Of a DNA stretch of 64,000 nt, positions 43,770 to 53,086 are shown piece by piece (positions within the stretch are counted from its first letter, which is position 1; each line of letters opens with the position of its first letter). The stretch covers positions 62,001-126,000 of the forward strand of contig CAZPHC010000005.1 of NCBI GenBank assembly GCA_964586155.1, given 5' to 3'. This DNA comes from SXNM01 sp964586155 (GTDB lineage Bacteria; Myxococcota_A; UBA9042). Under the pieces are notes generated by a model. That model searched no databases. It saw only the letters and a list, made by a program, of their open reading frames with translations, and was not told the origin of the DNA. Position numbers and translations under genes: made by a program.

Positions 43770-44519
43770 TCACCCTCGGCAAGCCTGCAGCAGCGCTGCG
43801 CCCGCCACCGCGACCAGGGTGCAGACCTCGAACGTCGCCAGGCGTTCGCTCGCCAGTCGCCGCCGCAGCGGCAGCGCCAGCGTGTTGCCGGCGACCAGGC
43901 CCAGCGCGACCGGCACCGCCATCAGCCAGACCGCCGCGCCCAGGCCACCGCCAGCGCTGTAGCCGAGCGCGCGGCCGATGTGCATGGCCACCGCGACGGC
44001 GGCTGCGGTGGCGACGTAGCGGTTGCCGCGCAGACCCAACGCCATCAGCAACGGCGCGACGATCATGCCGGCGCCGCCGCCCACGGCGCAGACGGCGCCC
44101 GTGCCGAGGGTCCACAGCGCGAGCCACCGCGGGTTGGGGGTCGGCAGCGCCAGGCCGAGACGCTTGCCCACGCCGAGCGCGACGATGCCGAGCATCGCGG
44201 CCAGCAGCACGCCGCGCGGAATCTGCATCGCCAACGCGCCGCCGAGCGCGCTGCCGACGATGGCGCCGCCGGCCAGCCGCAGTGCCAGCGGCCGGTCGAG
44301 CGAAGCACGCATCGCCACGAGCCGGTGCGCGTTGCCGACGAGCAGCGCCGGCGCGCTGAGCTGCAGCGCCAGGGTCGGGCCATGCAGCGCGGCGAGGCCG
44401 ATGAGCAGGACCATGCCGCCGCCTTGGCCTGCCAGCGTGGTCAACATGCCGCAGCCGATGGCCAGCAGCGCCGTGGGCATCGTGGCCAAGACCATCGGGG
44501 CGATCGCCGTCACGTCCAT
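43770..44519 (-). CDS. TauE/SafE-type membrane permease
   Basis: 249 residues, with AGGAGG 6 bases before the ATG. Eight hydrophobic helices show the two-fold repeated TauE/SafE plan, with GQGGGMVLLIGLAALHGPTLALQLSAPALLVGN in the first half and GGGAGMIVAPLLMALGLRGNRYVATAAAVA in the second. Family members export sulfite, organosulfonates or related anions. The gene is divergent from a LysR gene, with a perfect palindrome in the gap, and is the likely target of that regulator. The substrate is not evident. Confidence 0.88.
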   Translation of the reverse strand: MDVTAIAPMVLATMPTALLAIGCGMLTTLAGQGGGMVLLIGLAALHGPTLALQLSAPALLVGNAHRLVAMRASLDRPLALRLAGGAIVGSALGGALAMQIPRGVLLAAMLGIVALGVGKRLGLALPTPNPRWLALWTLGTGAVCAVGGGAGMIVAPLLMALGLRGNRYVATAAAVAVAMHIGRALGYSAGGGLGAAVWLMAVPVALGLVAGNTLALPLRRRLASERLATFEVCTLVAVAGAALLQACRG

Positions 44520-44623
44520 GGAGCCCTCCTCGCGACCGCAGCCGCGTCCGCCAGCGTTCGGCCGGCGAGGGCACCATCGCGCCGGCGATGGCAGAAGGGA
44601 AATCGATTGTCCTTCTACAAATC

Positions 44624-44638
44624 ATTCGTGATACGAAT
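44624..44638. promoter_or_regulatory. LysR-type operator ATTCGT-GAT-ACGAAT
   Basis: Perfect 6-base arms with a 3-base centre, containing the T-N11-A core typical of LysR binding sites. It lies in the A/T-rich divergent gap, 60 bases before the LysR start and 104 bases before the TauE start. This is probably the shared operator of the divergon. Confidence 0.6.
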
Positions 44639-44698
44639 CATAATGCGGCCGCCCACACGGGCGCGGACGCCGCGACACCACGCCGCACGGAGCGCCCG

Positions 44699-45571
44699 AT
44701 GCTCGACGAATTGCACCACTTCTTGCTCGTGCAGCAGACCGGCTCGTTCACCGCCGCCGCGCGCCGCGCCCACCTCAGCCAGCCCGCGCTGTCGATGTCC
44801 GTAGCGCGGCTCGAGCAAGCGATGGGCGCGCGCCTGCTCGATCGCGAACGGCGCCAGGTGCGCTTGACCGCGGCCGGCGAGGCGCTGTTGCCGCACGCCC
44901 GCGCCGTGTTGGCGAACGTCGACGCCGGCCGCGCCGCGGTGCAAGCGCTGTCGGGCCTACTGGCAGGTGAGGTGCGGCTCTCGGCCGGCGCGACCGCGGC
45001 GGCCTTCCTGCTGCCAGCGCCCCTGGCCGCGTTTCGCGCCCGCGCCCCGGGCGTGCGCTTGCGCCTGCGCGAGGCCTCGACCCGCGAGACGCTGGCGTTG
45101 CTCGCGGCCCACGAGGTCGAGCTCGGCGTCGTCGTGCAGGGCGCGCGCCTGCCCGCCGGCGTGGAGCTCGAGGGCGTCGGCGACGACGTGCTCGTGGTCG
45201 TCGAGGCCCGCGGCGGCTGCCACCCTCGGGACGCCGATCCGTCCAGCCAGGCGCCATGGATCGCCTTCCCGCCGGGCACGCCGACGCGGGCGTTGCTCGA
45301 CCGACACGCGCCCGACGCCGACATCGCGGTCGAGGCCAACGACATCACCGCGATCGTCGCGGCGGCGGCGGCCGGCATCGGCAGGGCGCTGGTGCCCGAG
45401 GTCGTGGTGGCAGACGCCCTGCGCGCCGGCACGCTGCAGCTCGCGTCGCTGCCCTGGAGCCCGCAGGTGCGGACCTTGGCCTTGGCGCATCGCGGCGTCA
45501 CGTCGCTGAGCCCGGCGGCGTCGGCGCTGCGCGAGGTGCTGCTCGGCTGGCCGCGGTCGCCGCCCCGCTGA
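44699..45571 (+). CDS. LysR-family regulator of the TauE divergon
   Basis: 290 residues from the ATG at 44699, with GGAG 7 bases upstream. The helix-turn-helix reads LHHFLLVQQTGSFTAAARRAHLSQPALSMSVARLEQAMGARLLDR, and the effector domain starts at GEVRLSAGATAAAFLLP and includes IVAAAAAGIGRALVPE. Divergence from the TauE/SafE gene around a clear LysR palindrome implies autoregulation and control of the permease. It converges on a second LysR gene with 20 bases between the stops. Confidence 0.93.
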   Translation: MLDELHHFLLVQQTGSFTAAARRAHLSQPALSMSVARLEQAMGARLLDRERRQVRLTAAGEALLPHARAVLANVDAGRAAVQALSGLLAGEVRLSAGATAAAFLLPAPLAAFRARAPGVRLRLREASTRETLALLAAHEVELGVVVQGARLPAGVELEGVGDDVLVVVEARGGCHPRDADPSSQAPWIAFPPGTPTRALLDRHAPDADIAVEANDITAIVAAAAAGIGRALVPEVVVADALRAGTLQLASLPWSPQVRTLALAHRGVTSLSPAASALREVLLGWPRSPPR

Positions 45572-45591
45572 CGCCCGGCGCGCACATCCGC

Positions 45592-46494
45592 TCACGACAG
45601 CGCGTCGAGCCCACTCGGGCGGCCATCCGCACCCAGCTCGCGCGCCAGCCCGGCCAGCAGCGTCGCCTCGACCTCACGGGCGCGCGGGTCGTTCCGCTCA
45701 GGGCCGCAGACCGCAAAAACCGCGCAATCCGGGTCCGCTGGCAGGTTGGCGCTGGTCAGGGTCGCGGCCTCGGCGTCGCTGAGCATGAAGCGCAGCATCG
45801 CGCCGACGCCAAAGCCGGCCAGCACCAGCGACTTGACCGACGCCAGGCTGTTGGCCACCGCCCAGGTCGGCGCGTCCTCGACGATGCGCGTCGGTTGCCC
45901 CGGCAGCGACGCGATCTCGACGATCGGGAAGCCGTCGAGGCCGCTCGGCTCGCTGACCTCGGTCAACGCCGGGAACAGGTCGGACCGGCCGAAGAACTCC
46001 ATATGGTACGGCCCCAAACGGACGACGCGATCGCCCGGCGGCGGCCCCGACCACGCCACCAGGGCGATGTCGAGCTCGCCGGTGCCGACCAGGTCGAGCA
46101 GCTGCGCCGAGCGCGCCGTGCGCAGCTTCCACTGCAGCTCGGGGAAGCGCGCCCGCATCGGCGCCACCTGCCGCGGCACGATCCAGCTCGCGATGCTGTC
46201 GACCGCGCCGACGCGCAGATCGTAGTAGCCGCGCTCGGCCGCCTTGCCCACCGCCCGCGCCGCGTCGCGCACGCCAGCGAGGATGGCCCGCGCCTGCGGC
46301 ACCAACGCCCGACCCGCAGGCGTCAGCACCAGGCCGCGGCCCTGGCGCTCGAACAGCGGCACGCCGAGACCCTCCTCCAAGATCCGCAGGTTGCGGCTGG
46401 CGGCCGGCTGGCTCAGGTGGCAGAGCCGCGCCGCGGCGCTGAGCGAGCCGCTGTCGACGATGTGCAGGAAGAGGGTGAGGTGGTCGATCTGCAT
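45592..46494 (-). CDS. LysR-family regulator facing the HEWGT lipoproteins
   Basis: 300 residues, with GGAGG 6 bases before the ATG. The DNA-binding domain (LTLFLHIVDSGSLSAAARLCHLSQPAASRNLRILEEGLGVPLFERQ) and an effector domain (YDLRVGAVDSIASWIVP...GELDIALVAWSG) are complete. It is divergent from the first of two tandem paralogous lipoprotein genes over a 116-base gap. That gap holds an inverted repeat, so it may control those genes. A degraded second copy of its 3' end lies at 43625. Confidence 0.93.
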   Translation of the reverse strand: MQIDHLTLFLHIVDSGSLSAAARLCHLSQPAASRNLRILEEGLGVPLFERQGRGLVLTPAGRALVPQARAILAGVRDAARAVGKAAERGYYDLRVGAVDSIASWIVPRQVAPMRARFPELQWKLRTARSAQLLDLVGTGELDIALVAWSGPPPGDRVVRLGPYHMEFFGRSDLFPALTEVSEPSGLDGFPIVEIASLPGQPTRIVEDAPTWAVANSLASVKSLVLAGFGVGAMLRFMLSDAEAATLTSANLPADPDCAVFAVCGPERNDPRAREVEATLLAGLARELGADGRPSGLDALS

Positions 46495-46507
46495 GCATCA
46501 CCTCCGC

Positions 46508-46523
46508 TGATGGGTTTGCATCA
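46508..46523. promoter_or_regulatory. Inverted repeat TGATG-N6-CATCA in LysR/lipoprotein divergon
   Basis: 5-base arms around GGTTTG, with the T-N11-A layout. It lies 14 bases before the LysR start and within the promoter region of the divergent lipoprotein gene; an A/T-rich stretch follows at about 46523-46556. This is a likely LysR site, though the arms are short. Confidence 0.4.
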
Positions 46524-46610
46524 GAACTTATCATTGGACGGCATACAAGCAGATTCTCACACTGGGGTCCATGCAGAGCAGCGCGCCGCCGCTCTGGCAC
46601 GGAGGTCTCC

Positions 46611-47966
46611 ATGAACCCGCATCGTCTCTTCTCGAACTCCCAGCCACTCCCCGGACTGCTGGCCACCGCGCTGACGTCGCTGCTGCTCGGCTGCGACCTG
46701 CTCGGCGGCGGCACCGCGGTCGCCGGACCCGCGCTCGCCGACGACGCGGGCCAGATCGCCGCGACCAGCACGGGCGCCGACACCGCCGACCAGGGCCGCA
46801 GCGCCCGCAACGCCGACACGACCGGCGGCCAGGGCAGCGGCCACGGCGAGCCGCGGCAGCCCACGCCCGCGCCCTTCGTCGTGCACGAATGGGGCACCTT
46901 CACCTCGATGCAGACCTCCGAAGGCAAGACCCTCGACGGCATGCACCACGAGGACGAGCCGCTGCCGTCGTTCGTCCACAGCCGCCTGTTCGGCTCCGAG
47001 AACAGCAAGGGCGTCGAGATGCTGCCCGAGCCGGTGACGCAGAAGATGGAGACGCCGATCTTGTACTTCCACAGCGACATCGCCCGCGACGTCACGGTCA
47101 GGGTCGACTTCCCCAAGGGCGTCATCAGCCAATGGTACCCCCGCGCCGAGTTCTGGGCGCCGGGCAACTACGAGATGAAGGGCATGCGCGACGGCTCGAT
47201 GACCTGGAAGGTCCGCGTCGACCCGGAGCTCGACCGCGACGCCATCCCCAAGGTCGACAAGGACGACATCTGGGCGCCGTCGCGTGAGGTGGACGTGCCG
47301 GCGCTGACCGCGGGCGACGAGCGCGAGCGCTTCATCTTCTACCGCGGCCTCGGCCGCTTCGAGCTGCCGCTGCGGGTGACGTCGGACAAGGCGCTGCACC
47401 TGCGCAACGACGGCGCGATCGCCATCCCCGCGGCCTACCTGCTGATCACCGACGCCAAGGGCGGCAGCGTCGTCTCGCTCGGCGCGCTGGCTCCCGGCCA
47501 GGTGCTCGACGTGCCCGTGCCCGTCGCCGTGCCCGGGATCCCGGCCTTCTTGCAGGCTGCTCGCGCCGCGCTGACGAACGGCCTGCTCGCCAGCGGCCTG
47601 ACCGACCAGGAGACCGCGGCGATGGTCAACACCTGGACCCGCAGCTGGTTCCAGACCCCCGGCCTGCGCGTGCTCTACGTGCTGCCGCGCGCCTGGACCG
47701 ACGAGCTGCTGCCGATCGACATCGCGCCCAAGCCCGACCAGCTCGTGCGCACGCTCGTCGGCCGCATCGAGGTGCTGACGCCCGCGATCGAGGCCGAGAT
47801 CGTCCAGGCCGTCAAGGCGGTCCACGACGGCGGCTCCTACGACCAGCTCAGCGAGCTCGGCCGCTTCTTGGAGCCGAAGATCTTGCGCGCCCAGCAGCTG
47901 CTGCAGGGCACGCCTGCGGCCAAGACCTGCTTGCAGATCCTCGACTGGACAGACAAACATCCGTAG
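46611..47966 (+). CDS. HEWGT-motif lipoprotein, first of a tandem pair
   Basis: 451 residues, with GGAGG 5 bases before the ATG. The signal peptide ends in LLLGC, a lipobox, followed by a Gly/Ala/Asp/Thr-rich stalk to about residue 85. The folded domain opens with VVHEWGTFTSMQTSEGKTLDG and continues with paired segments shared with the next gene: PSFVH, TPILYFHSD, TPGLRVLYVLPRAWTDELLP and GRIEVLTPAIEAE. No enzyme family is recognised; the HEWGT opening occurs in uncharacterised envelope proteins of several phyla. It probably forms a unit with the downstream paralogue (84-base gap) and may be controlled by the divergent LysR. Confidence 0.78.
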   Translation: MNPHRLFSNSQPLPGLLATALTSLLLGCDLLGGGTAVAGPALADDAGQIAATSTGADTADQGRSARNADTTGGQGSGHGEPRQPTPAPFVVHEWGTFTSMQTSEGKTLDGMHHEDEPLPSFVHSRLFGSENSKGVEMLPEPVTQKMETPILYFHSDIARDVTVRVDFPKGVISQWYPRAEFWAPGNYEMKGMRDGSMTWKVRVDPELDRDAIPKVDKDDIWAPSREVDVPALTAGDERERFIFYRGLGRFELPLRVTSDKALHLRNDGAIAIPAAYLLITDAKGGSVVSLGALAPGQVLDVPVPVAVPGIPAFLQAARAALTNGLLASGLTDQETAAMVNTWTRSWFQTPGLRVLYVLPRAWTDELLPIDIAPKPDQLVRTLVGRIEVLTPAIEAEIVQAVKAVHDGGSYDQLSELGRFLEPKILRAQQLLQGTPAAKTCLQILDWTDKHP

Positions 47967-48050
47967 GCGCAACGTGACGGGGCGCTCCGATCTGCGAGCG
48001 CCCCGTCGCCGCCGCGAACCCGCGGTGGACGCGCCCGGCTGGAGGTGCCC

Positions 48051-49451
48051 ATGGCTCGGAGGTCTGCTCGGAAGTCTGCTCGGACGTCTGCTCGGACGTC
48101 TCTGCGTCGTGCCTGGCCCGGCAGCGGCTTGCTCCTCTTCGCCCGCGACCGCATCGAATCGCCCCGTGTCGCTGGGCCCTGGGGCCCGCTGCTCTGCGCC
48201 GCGCTCCTGGTCCTGGGCCTCTCGGCCTGCGAGCGTGACCTGCCGGCCCCTGTCTCGGCCGACGCTTCGACCCTCGACGCCGACGCAGGGACCCTCGACA
48301 CCGCCGCAGCCGATGACGCCGCGACCCTCGACGCCGACAGCGCCGCGACCCCACCCACGGGCCTGACCATCCACGAATGGGGCACCTTGACGAGCGTGCA
48401 GTCCTCGGCCGGCACCTGGCTGGCCGGCATCCACCACCGCGAAGAGACGCTGCCGGGCTTTGTCCACCACCGCGACATCGGGCCCAAGGGCAGCGCCGCG
48501 GCCGAGCCCTTCGAGGGCGAAGCGACCACGCAGGTCCAGACGCCGGTGCTCTTCGCCCAAGCCGACACCGCCGGCGACGTCGAGGTGCGCTTGCAGGCGC
48601 CGACGGGCCTGTTCAGCGCGGTCTGGCCACAAGCGGCGACGACCCTGCCAGCCAAGGTCGGCGCTCTCGCGGGCGGCGAGCTGCGCCTGCAGCTGCACGT
48701 CGACCCCAAGGCGGCACCGCCGACGGGCGACGTCGCTGGCCTGTGGAAGCCGCTGCGCGAGGTGCCCGCGGCGATCGTCAGCGCCGGCGCCGACCGCGAG
48801 CGCTTCGTCTTCTGGCGGGCGTTGTCGTCGTGGAAGCCGCCCGTGCGCGTGCTCGCGACCGGCGAGGACACCTCGACCACGGTGACGGTCCACAACGATG
48901 GCGACGTCGAGATCCCCGCCGCGTTCTGGGTCCACGTCCACGCCGGCGGCGGCCTGCTCAAGGTCCTCGGCAGCGTGCCGCCGAAGGGCGCAAAGACCAG
49001 CACGACGACGCCCAAGGAGAGCAATCCCAACCTCTTCAGCGCCCAGGTCTCTGCCCAGGTCAGCGCCGCGCTGGTGCAGGCCGGGCTCAACGAGGCCGAG
49101 GCCAAGGCGCTGATCGCGAGCTGGGGCGAGAACTACTTCAAGACGCCCGGGCTGCGCATCCTCTGGCTCGTGCCGCGCGGCTGGGTCGACGCCACGTTGC
49201 CGGTGTCGGTGACGCCCGCGCCGCAGCTGCACAACCGCGTCTACGTCGGCCGCATCGAGGCGCTGACGCCCACGATCGACGCCCAGACGATCGCCGCGGT
49301 CCAGGCCGCCGGCGCCGCGCCGACCGTCGACGCGCTCAAGCCGCTCGGCCACTTCGCCGAGGCGCGTCTGCGCGCCGTGCGCGACCAGCTGCCCCAGGCC
49401 GACAAGGCCACCTGCGACGCCCTCATCGAGCTGGCGCTGCAGCAGCCCTGA
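48051..49451 (+). CDS. HEWGT-motif lipoprotein, second of a tandem pair
   Basis: 466 residues from the ATG at 48051, with GGAGG 5 bases upstream. An unusually long basic leader (about 50 residues, with SARKSARTSARTS repeats) precedes a signal segment ending in LGLSAC. An acidic stalk of TLDADAGTLD type follows. The domain opens with TIHEWGTLTSVQSSAGTWLAG and parallels the upstream protein throughout (PGFVHH, TPVLF, TPGLRILWLVPRGWVDATLP, GRIEALTPTID). The two are clear paralogues from an old tandem duplication. Function unknown; envelope location follows from the lipobox. Confidence 0.78.
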   Translation: MARRSARKSARTSARTSLRRAWPGSGLLLFARDRIESPRVAGPWGPLLCAALLVLGLSACERDLPAPVSADASTLDADAGTLDTAAADDAATLDADSAATPPTGLTIHEWGTLTSVQSSAGTWLAGIHHREETLPGFVHHRDIGPKGSAAAEPFEGEATTQVQTPVLFAQADTAGDVEVRLQAPTGLFSAVWPQAATTLPAKVGALAGGELRLQLHVDPKAAPPTGDVAGLWKPLREVPAAIVSAGADRERFVFWRALSSWKPPVRVLATGEDTSTTVTVHNDGDVEIPAAFWVHVHAGGGLLKVLGSVPPKGAKTSTTTPKESNPNLFSAQVSAQVSAALVQAGLNEAEAKALIASWGENYFKTPGLRILWLVPRGWVDATLPVSVTPAPQLHNRVYVGRIEALTPTIDAQTIAAVQAAGAAPTVDALKPLGHFAEARLRAVRDQLPQADKATCDALIELALQQP

Positions 49452-49521
49452 GCGCGCCAGATCGGCTCTGCGTCGCCGGGTTCCGCCGCCCTGCTTCGAC
49501 GCCTGATCGTTTGAGGCCTGA

Positions 49522-50532
49522 TCATCGCTCGTGGGCGAGCACCGCTCCGTCGCTGACGACCTCCTCGATCGCGGCGAGCTCGGCGTCGAGGCGGGCCCGC
49601 TCCTCTTCGAGCAGCGGCAGCACGTCGAGCAGCCGACCGACCTCGACCCGCAGCGCCAGGCCGTCCAGCGCGGCGCCGAGATCGGGCGCGATCGTGGCGG
49701 GGTCGAAGGCGTCCGCGATGCCCGGCGTCGCCTCGGCCAGCGCCGCAGCCTGGCGCAGCACCAGCGCCTGGCGCAGCAGCTCGGCGGCGGCCAGCGCCTC
49801 GTCCAGCCGCGCGAGCGTCTTGGCCGCGCCCGGCAGCGCCACCAGCGGGCTCGACGCCATGCGCTGGCGCAGCTGCGCGCCTTCGGCCATCACCTCCAGT
49901 ACGACCGTCAGCCACGCTTCGCAGCGATGCGGATCTGCACGCCGCCAGCCCGCGTCGATCGGCTCCAGCCGGTTGCGCCACAGCAGCAGATCGATGCGCC
50001 AGCGCTCCACGGCGTAGCGGTCGAGCTGGCTGCGGCTGGCGCGTTCGGCGGCGTCGAGCGCCTGCAGCGCGATCGCGGCCTGGTCCGGCGCCACGCTGGC
50101 CGTCAGGCGCTTGCGGCTGGCCTCGATCTGCGACAACGCCTCGCGCAGCCTGGCCTCGCGCTCGACGATCGCGGCCTCGATCGCCCGCAGCGGCCGCGGC
50201 CCCGGCGGGTACAGCACCTCGTCGTCGAGCCAGCCGCCGAGCCAGGCGCCGCACGACAGGCCACCGAACGCGCCCAAGGCCCCGCCCGACCAGATCGCGA
50301 CCGCCGCGGCCCACGTCGCGACGGCCGCGCCCTCGAGCGCGGCACCGACGGCCACCAGCACCAGCGCCCCGCCGATCGCGCCGCCCGCCGCCATCAACAC
50401 GTGGCTGGCGCGCACCTCGTGGCCGCGCAGCTCGGGGCGCCAGCCACCTGGCGCCGCCGCGCCGCAGAAGCCGCAGCGCCCCGCCTCTGCCGGGACCTGC
50501 GCGTCGCAGCGCCGACACGCGACGAACCCCAC
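49522..50532 (-). CDS. Zinc-ribbon membrane protein with coiled coil
   Basis: 336 residues if the GTG at 50532 is used (GGGAGG about 10 bases upstream); a GTG at 50550 adds six residues. An N-terminal zinc ribbon has CRRC and CGFC pairs (about 8-26). Two hydrophobic helices follow (MAAGGAIGGALVLVAVGAAL and TWAAAVAIWSGGALGAFGGL). The remaining 220 residues are largely helical and rich in Ala, Leu, Glu and Arg, predicting coiled coils. No catalytic motif is visible. Such proteins are often small membrane-linked scaffolds. It converges on the second HEWGT lipoprotein gene. Confidence 0.75.
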   Translation of the reverse strand: MGFVACRRCDAQVPAEAGRCGFCGAAAPGGWRPELRGHEVRASHVLMAAGGAIGGALVLVAVGAALEGAAVATWAAAVAIWSGGALGAFGGLSCGAWLGGWLDDEVLYPPGPRPLRAIEAAIVEREARLREALSQIEASRKRLTASVAPDQAAIALQALDAAERASRSQLDRYAVERWRIDLLLWRNRLEPIDAGWRRADPHRCEAWLTVVLEVMAEGAQLRQRMASSPLVALPGAAKTLARLDEALAAAELLRQALVLRQAAALAEATPGIADAFDPATIAPDLGAALDGLALRVEVGRLLDVLPLLEEERARLDAELAAIEEVVSDGAVLAHER

Positions 50533-50745
50533 CGGTTCACGTCCTCCCACGTCGCCCCCCTCGGTTCGCGCCCGCGACCACGCCGGCCGGCGCGTCCCGC
50601 ACCCGCGCCGCGCCCGGTCCCATCACGGTCTGGCTCCCCTGGGGCAGCGTCGGCCCCAGCCTCGATCGCAAGGACGCATGGCGTCGCCCGGCGGTCTGCC
50701 AACATCGGGCGCAGGCTGCAAAGGTGGGATCCACAGGCCGGGGAC

Positions 50746-50853
50746 GCGCGGACAGGCATGGAAGCCTGTCCCTACCCGCGACGATGTTGGCTTCGGCGCG
50801 GACAGGCATGGAAGCCTGTCCCAACCCGCGATGATGTTGGCTTCGGCGCGGAC
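50746..50853. repeat. 50-bp direct repeat carrying a GGACAGGC palindrome
   Basis: Two full 50-base copies (50746-50795 and 50796-50845; 2 to 3 mismatches) and the first 8 bases of a third. Each full copy contains GGACAGGC-ATGGAA-GCCTGTCC (50750-50771 and 50800-50821), an 8-base perfect hairpin. The element lies in the 499-base gap between the zinc-ribbon gene and the Cys-rich lipoprotein gene. It looks like a dispersed REP-like sequence; no gene is seen in the gap. Confidence 0.8.
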
Positions 50854-51031
50854 CGATTCGCCTTCGGAGCCGGCGCGAGTCCCGCGCCGCAGCCAGATCA
50901 TTCGCTACGACCAGATGGGTCGCATCGTGTAGCAACGGCGACCGCAAACGATCGCACGCAAACCACTTGCGAAGAAAGATGTGGGGCTGCTACGTTGACA
51001 AAGTATGAGCGGCCCGTCATCGGAGGACGCC

Positions 51032-53019
51032 ATGAAACCGATCGCTTGCGCGCTGAGGATCGCATTTGCTGCGACGCTGCTCGTCGGATGTGGCGACTTC
51101 GCGTCGACGCAAGCGGCCGATCCGATCGAGAGCAGCGCCTCCACCGATGGAACGATCGGCGCCGCCAACTCTGACAACAGCGACGGCGGCGGCACCCTGA
51201 GCGGCCCCTTCGAAGGCGACGCGACCTCCGGCGGGAGGCGCATCGACCTGCCGTGGAACGACGACGCGGCCGACGCCGGCATCACCGACGCCAGCGGCGA
51301 CGCGGGCAACGAGGGCGGCAGCGGCAGCGGCAGCGGCAGCGACGGCGCGGGCAACGCGGGCGGCAACGGCAGCGACGACGCGGGCAACGCGGGCGGCAAC
51401 GGCAGCGGCGACGCGGGCAATGCGGGCGGCAGCGGCAGCGGCGACGCAGGCGATGCGGGCGGCAGCGGCAGCGACGACGCGGGCAACGCGGGCGGCAGCG
51501 GCAGCAGCAGCGACGACGCGGGCAACGCGGGCGGTAGCAGCGACGCCGGCAACACAGGCGGAAACACGGGCGGCGCGGACGGCGGTAGCACGGGCGGCAG
51601 CACGGGCAGCGCGGACGGCGGCAGCACGGGGGGCAGCACGGGCGGCGCGGACGCCGGCAGCACGGGCGGCAACACGGGTGGCGCGGACGCCGGCAGTACA
51701 GGCGGCGCGGACGCGGGCAACACGGGCGGCAGCACGGGCGGCGCGGACGGCGGCAGCACGGGCGGCGCGGACGCGGGCAACACGGGCGGCAGCACGGGCG
51801 GCGCGGACGGCGGCAGCACGGGCGGCGCGGACGCGGGCAACACGGGCGGCAGCACGGGCGGCGCGGACGGCGGCAGCACGGGCGGCGCGGACGCGGGCAA
51901 CACGGGCGGCAGCACGGNNNNNNNNNNNNNNNNNNNNNNNNNNNNNNNNNNNNNNNNNNNNNNNNNNNNNNNNNNNNNNNNNNNNNNNNNNNNNNNNNNN
52001 NNNNNNNNNNNNNNNNNGGTGGTGCGGACGCCGGCAGCACCGGCGGCGCGGACGCGGGCAACACGGGCGGCGCGGACGCTGGCGGCACCGGCGGTGCGGA
52101 CGGCGGCAGCACGGGTGGCGCGGACGCCGGCAGCACGGGCGGCAGCGACGCAGGCAGCACGGGAGGTGCGGACGGCGGCAGCACGGGCGGCGCGGACGCC
52201 GGCACGGGCGGCCCCGATCCCAAGCCCGAATGCGACGACGACAAGGCCGGCGCCTGCGACGACGGCAACAGCTGCACCTTCGACACCTGCACCGACGGCA
52301 CCTGCCAGCACGTCGCCGAGACCAAGCCGTGCGACGACGGCCAGCCCTGCACCACGGGCGACGCCTGCGCCGACGGCGTGTGCAAGGCCGGCAGCGCCAA
52401 GACCTGCGCCGACGACACCGCCTGCACCGTAGACGCCTGCAACGCCACGACGGGCGAGTGTACGCACCTGCCGCAAGCCGGCTGCGTCGCCTGCACCAAG
52501 GCTGCGGCCTGCGACGACAACGACCCGTGCACGGCGGACGCCTGCATCGGCGGCGCCTGCGTCCAGACCCCGATCGCGGGTTGCAAGACCTGCACCAGCG
52601 CCGAGAGCTGCGACGACGGCGACGCCTGCACGGTCGACACCTGCATCGAGGGCATCTGCCAGGCGACCAAGACGCCGTCGTGCAAGGCCTGCAGCGCCGA
52701 CGCCCAATGCGACGACGGCAACGCCTGCACGGGCGACAGCTGCACCCTCGGCACCTGCGACCACGTGCTGCTCAGCACCAAGTCCTGCTCACCGAAGAAC
52801 CAGGAGTGCGTGGTCGGCGACGTCGGCTACTGCGGCCCCGGCTACTACTGCCAGGCACCGCCCGGCCAATGCGGTACCAAGGGCAAGTGTCTGCCGGTGC
52901 CCAACGGCTGCCCGGCCAACCAGCCACCGGTCTGCAGCTGCTTCGGCGTCACGATGGCCAACAAATGCGAAGCCTGGGCCGCCGACGTCGGCATCTCCGC
53001 CCTAGGCCTCTGCAAGTAG
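51032..53019 (+). CDS. Large Cys-rich lipoprotein with Gly/Asp/Ser/Thr repeats, interrupted by a sequence gap
   Basis: Start at the ATG at 51032, with GGAGG 5 bases upstream. The signal peptide ends in LLVGC. Then come an Asp/Ser/Gly region, GNAGGNGSDDA-type repeats, and long 20-residue repeats of GGADAGNTGGST type. A 100-N gap lies inside the repeats. After the gap the frame that ends at 53019 continues the same repeats, then five or more CDDGxxCTxDxC modules and a C-terminal Cys-rich domain (about the last 75 residues) containing CGPGYYC, CSCFGVTMANKC and GLCK. The frames on the two sides of the gap differ, as expected if the gap length is arbitrary. The true protein is longer than shown. 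A surface stalk protein is inferred. Confidence 0.8.
51701..51917. repeat. 60-bp perfect tandem repeat in coding sequence
   Basis: A 60-base unit encoding the 20-residue repeat GGADAGNTGGSTGGADGGST is repeated perfectly about 3.6 times, up to the edge of the N gap. Looser versions extend upstream to about 51560 and downstream of the gap to about 52200. Copy number is probably variable and underestimated. Confidence 0.9.
51918..52017. other. Assembly gap of 100 N
   Basis: Exactly 100 N, a conventional placeholder length. It falls inside perfect 60-bp repeats, which explains the assembly break. The reading frame does not carry through at this length. Confidence 0.98.
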
Positions 53020-53086
53020 CCCCCGGCCCCACAACGACAACCAACCTCCACCCCAGCCCCATCCCCCCTCTCCACCCGAGCAGGGG

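Noticed and set aside
50746..50853. Possible CRISPR array
   Set aside because: Adjacent 50-bp copies without unique spacers and only two full units; no cas genes in the window.
51701..51917. 60-bp repeats as CRISPR or intergenic satellite
   Set aside because: The repeats are in frame inside a lipoprotein gene and have no spacers.
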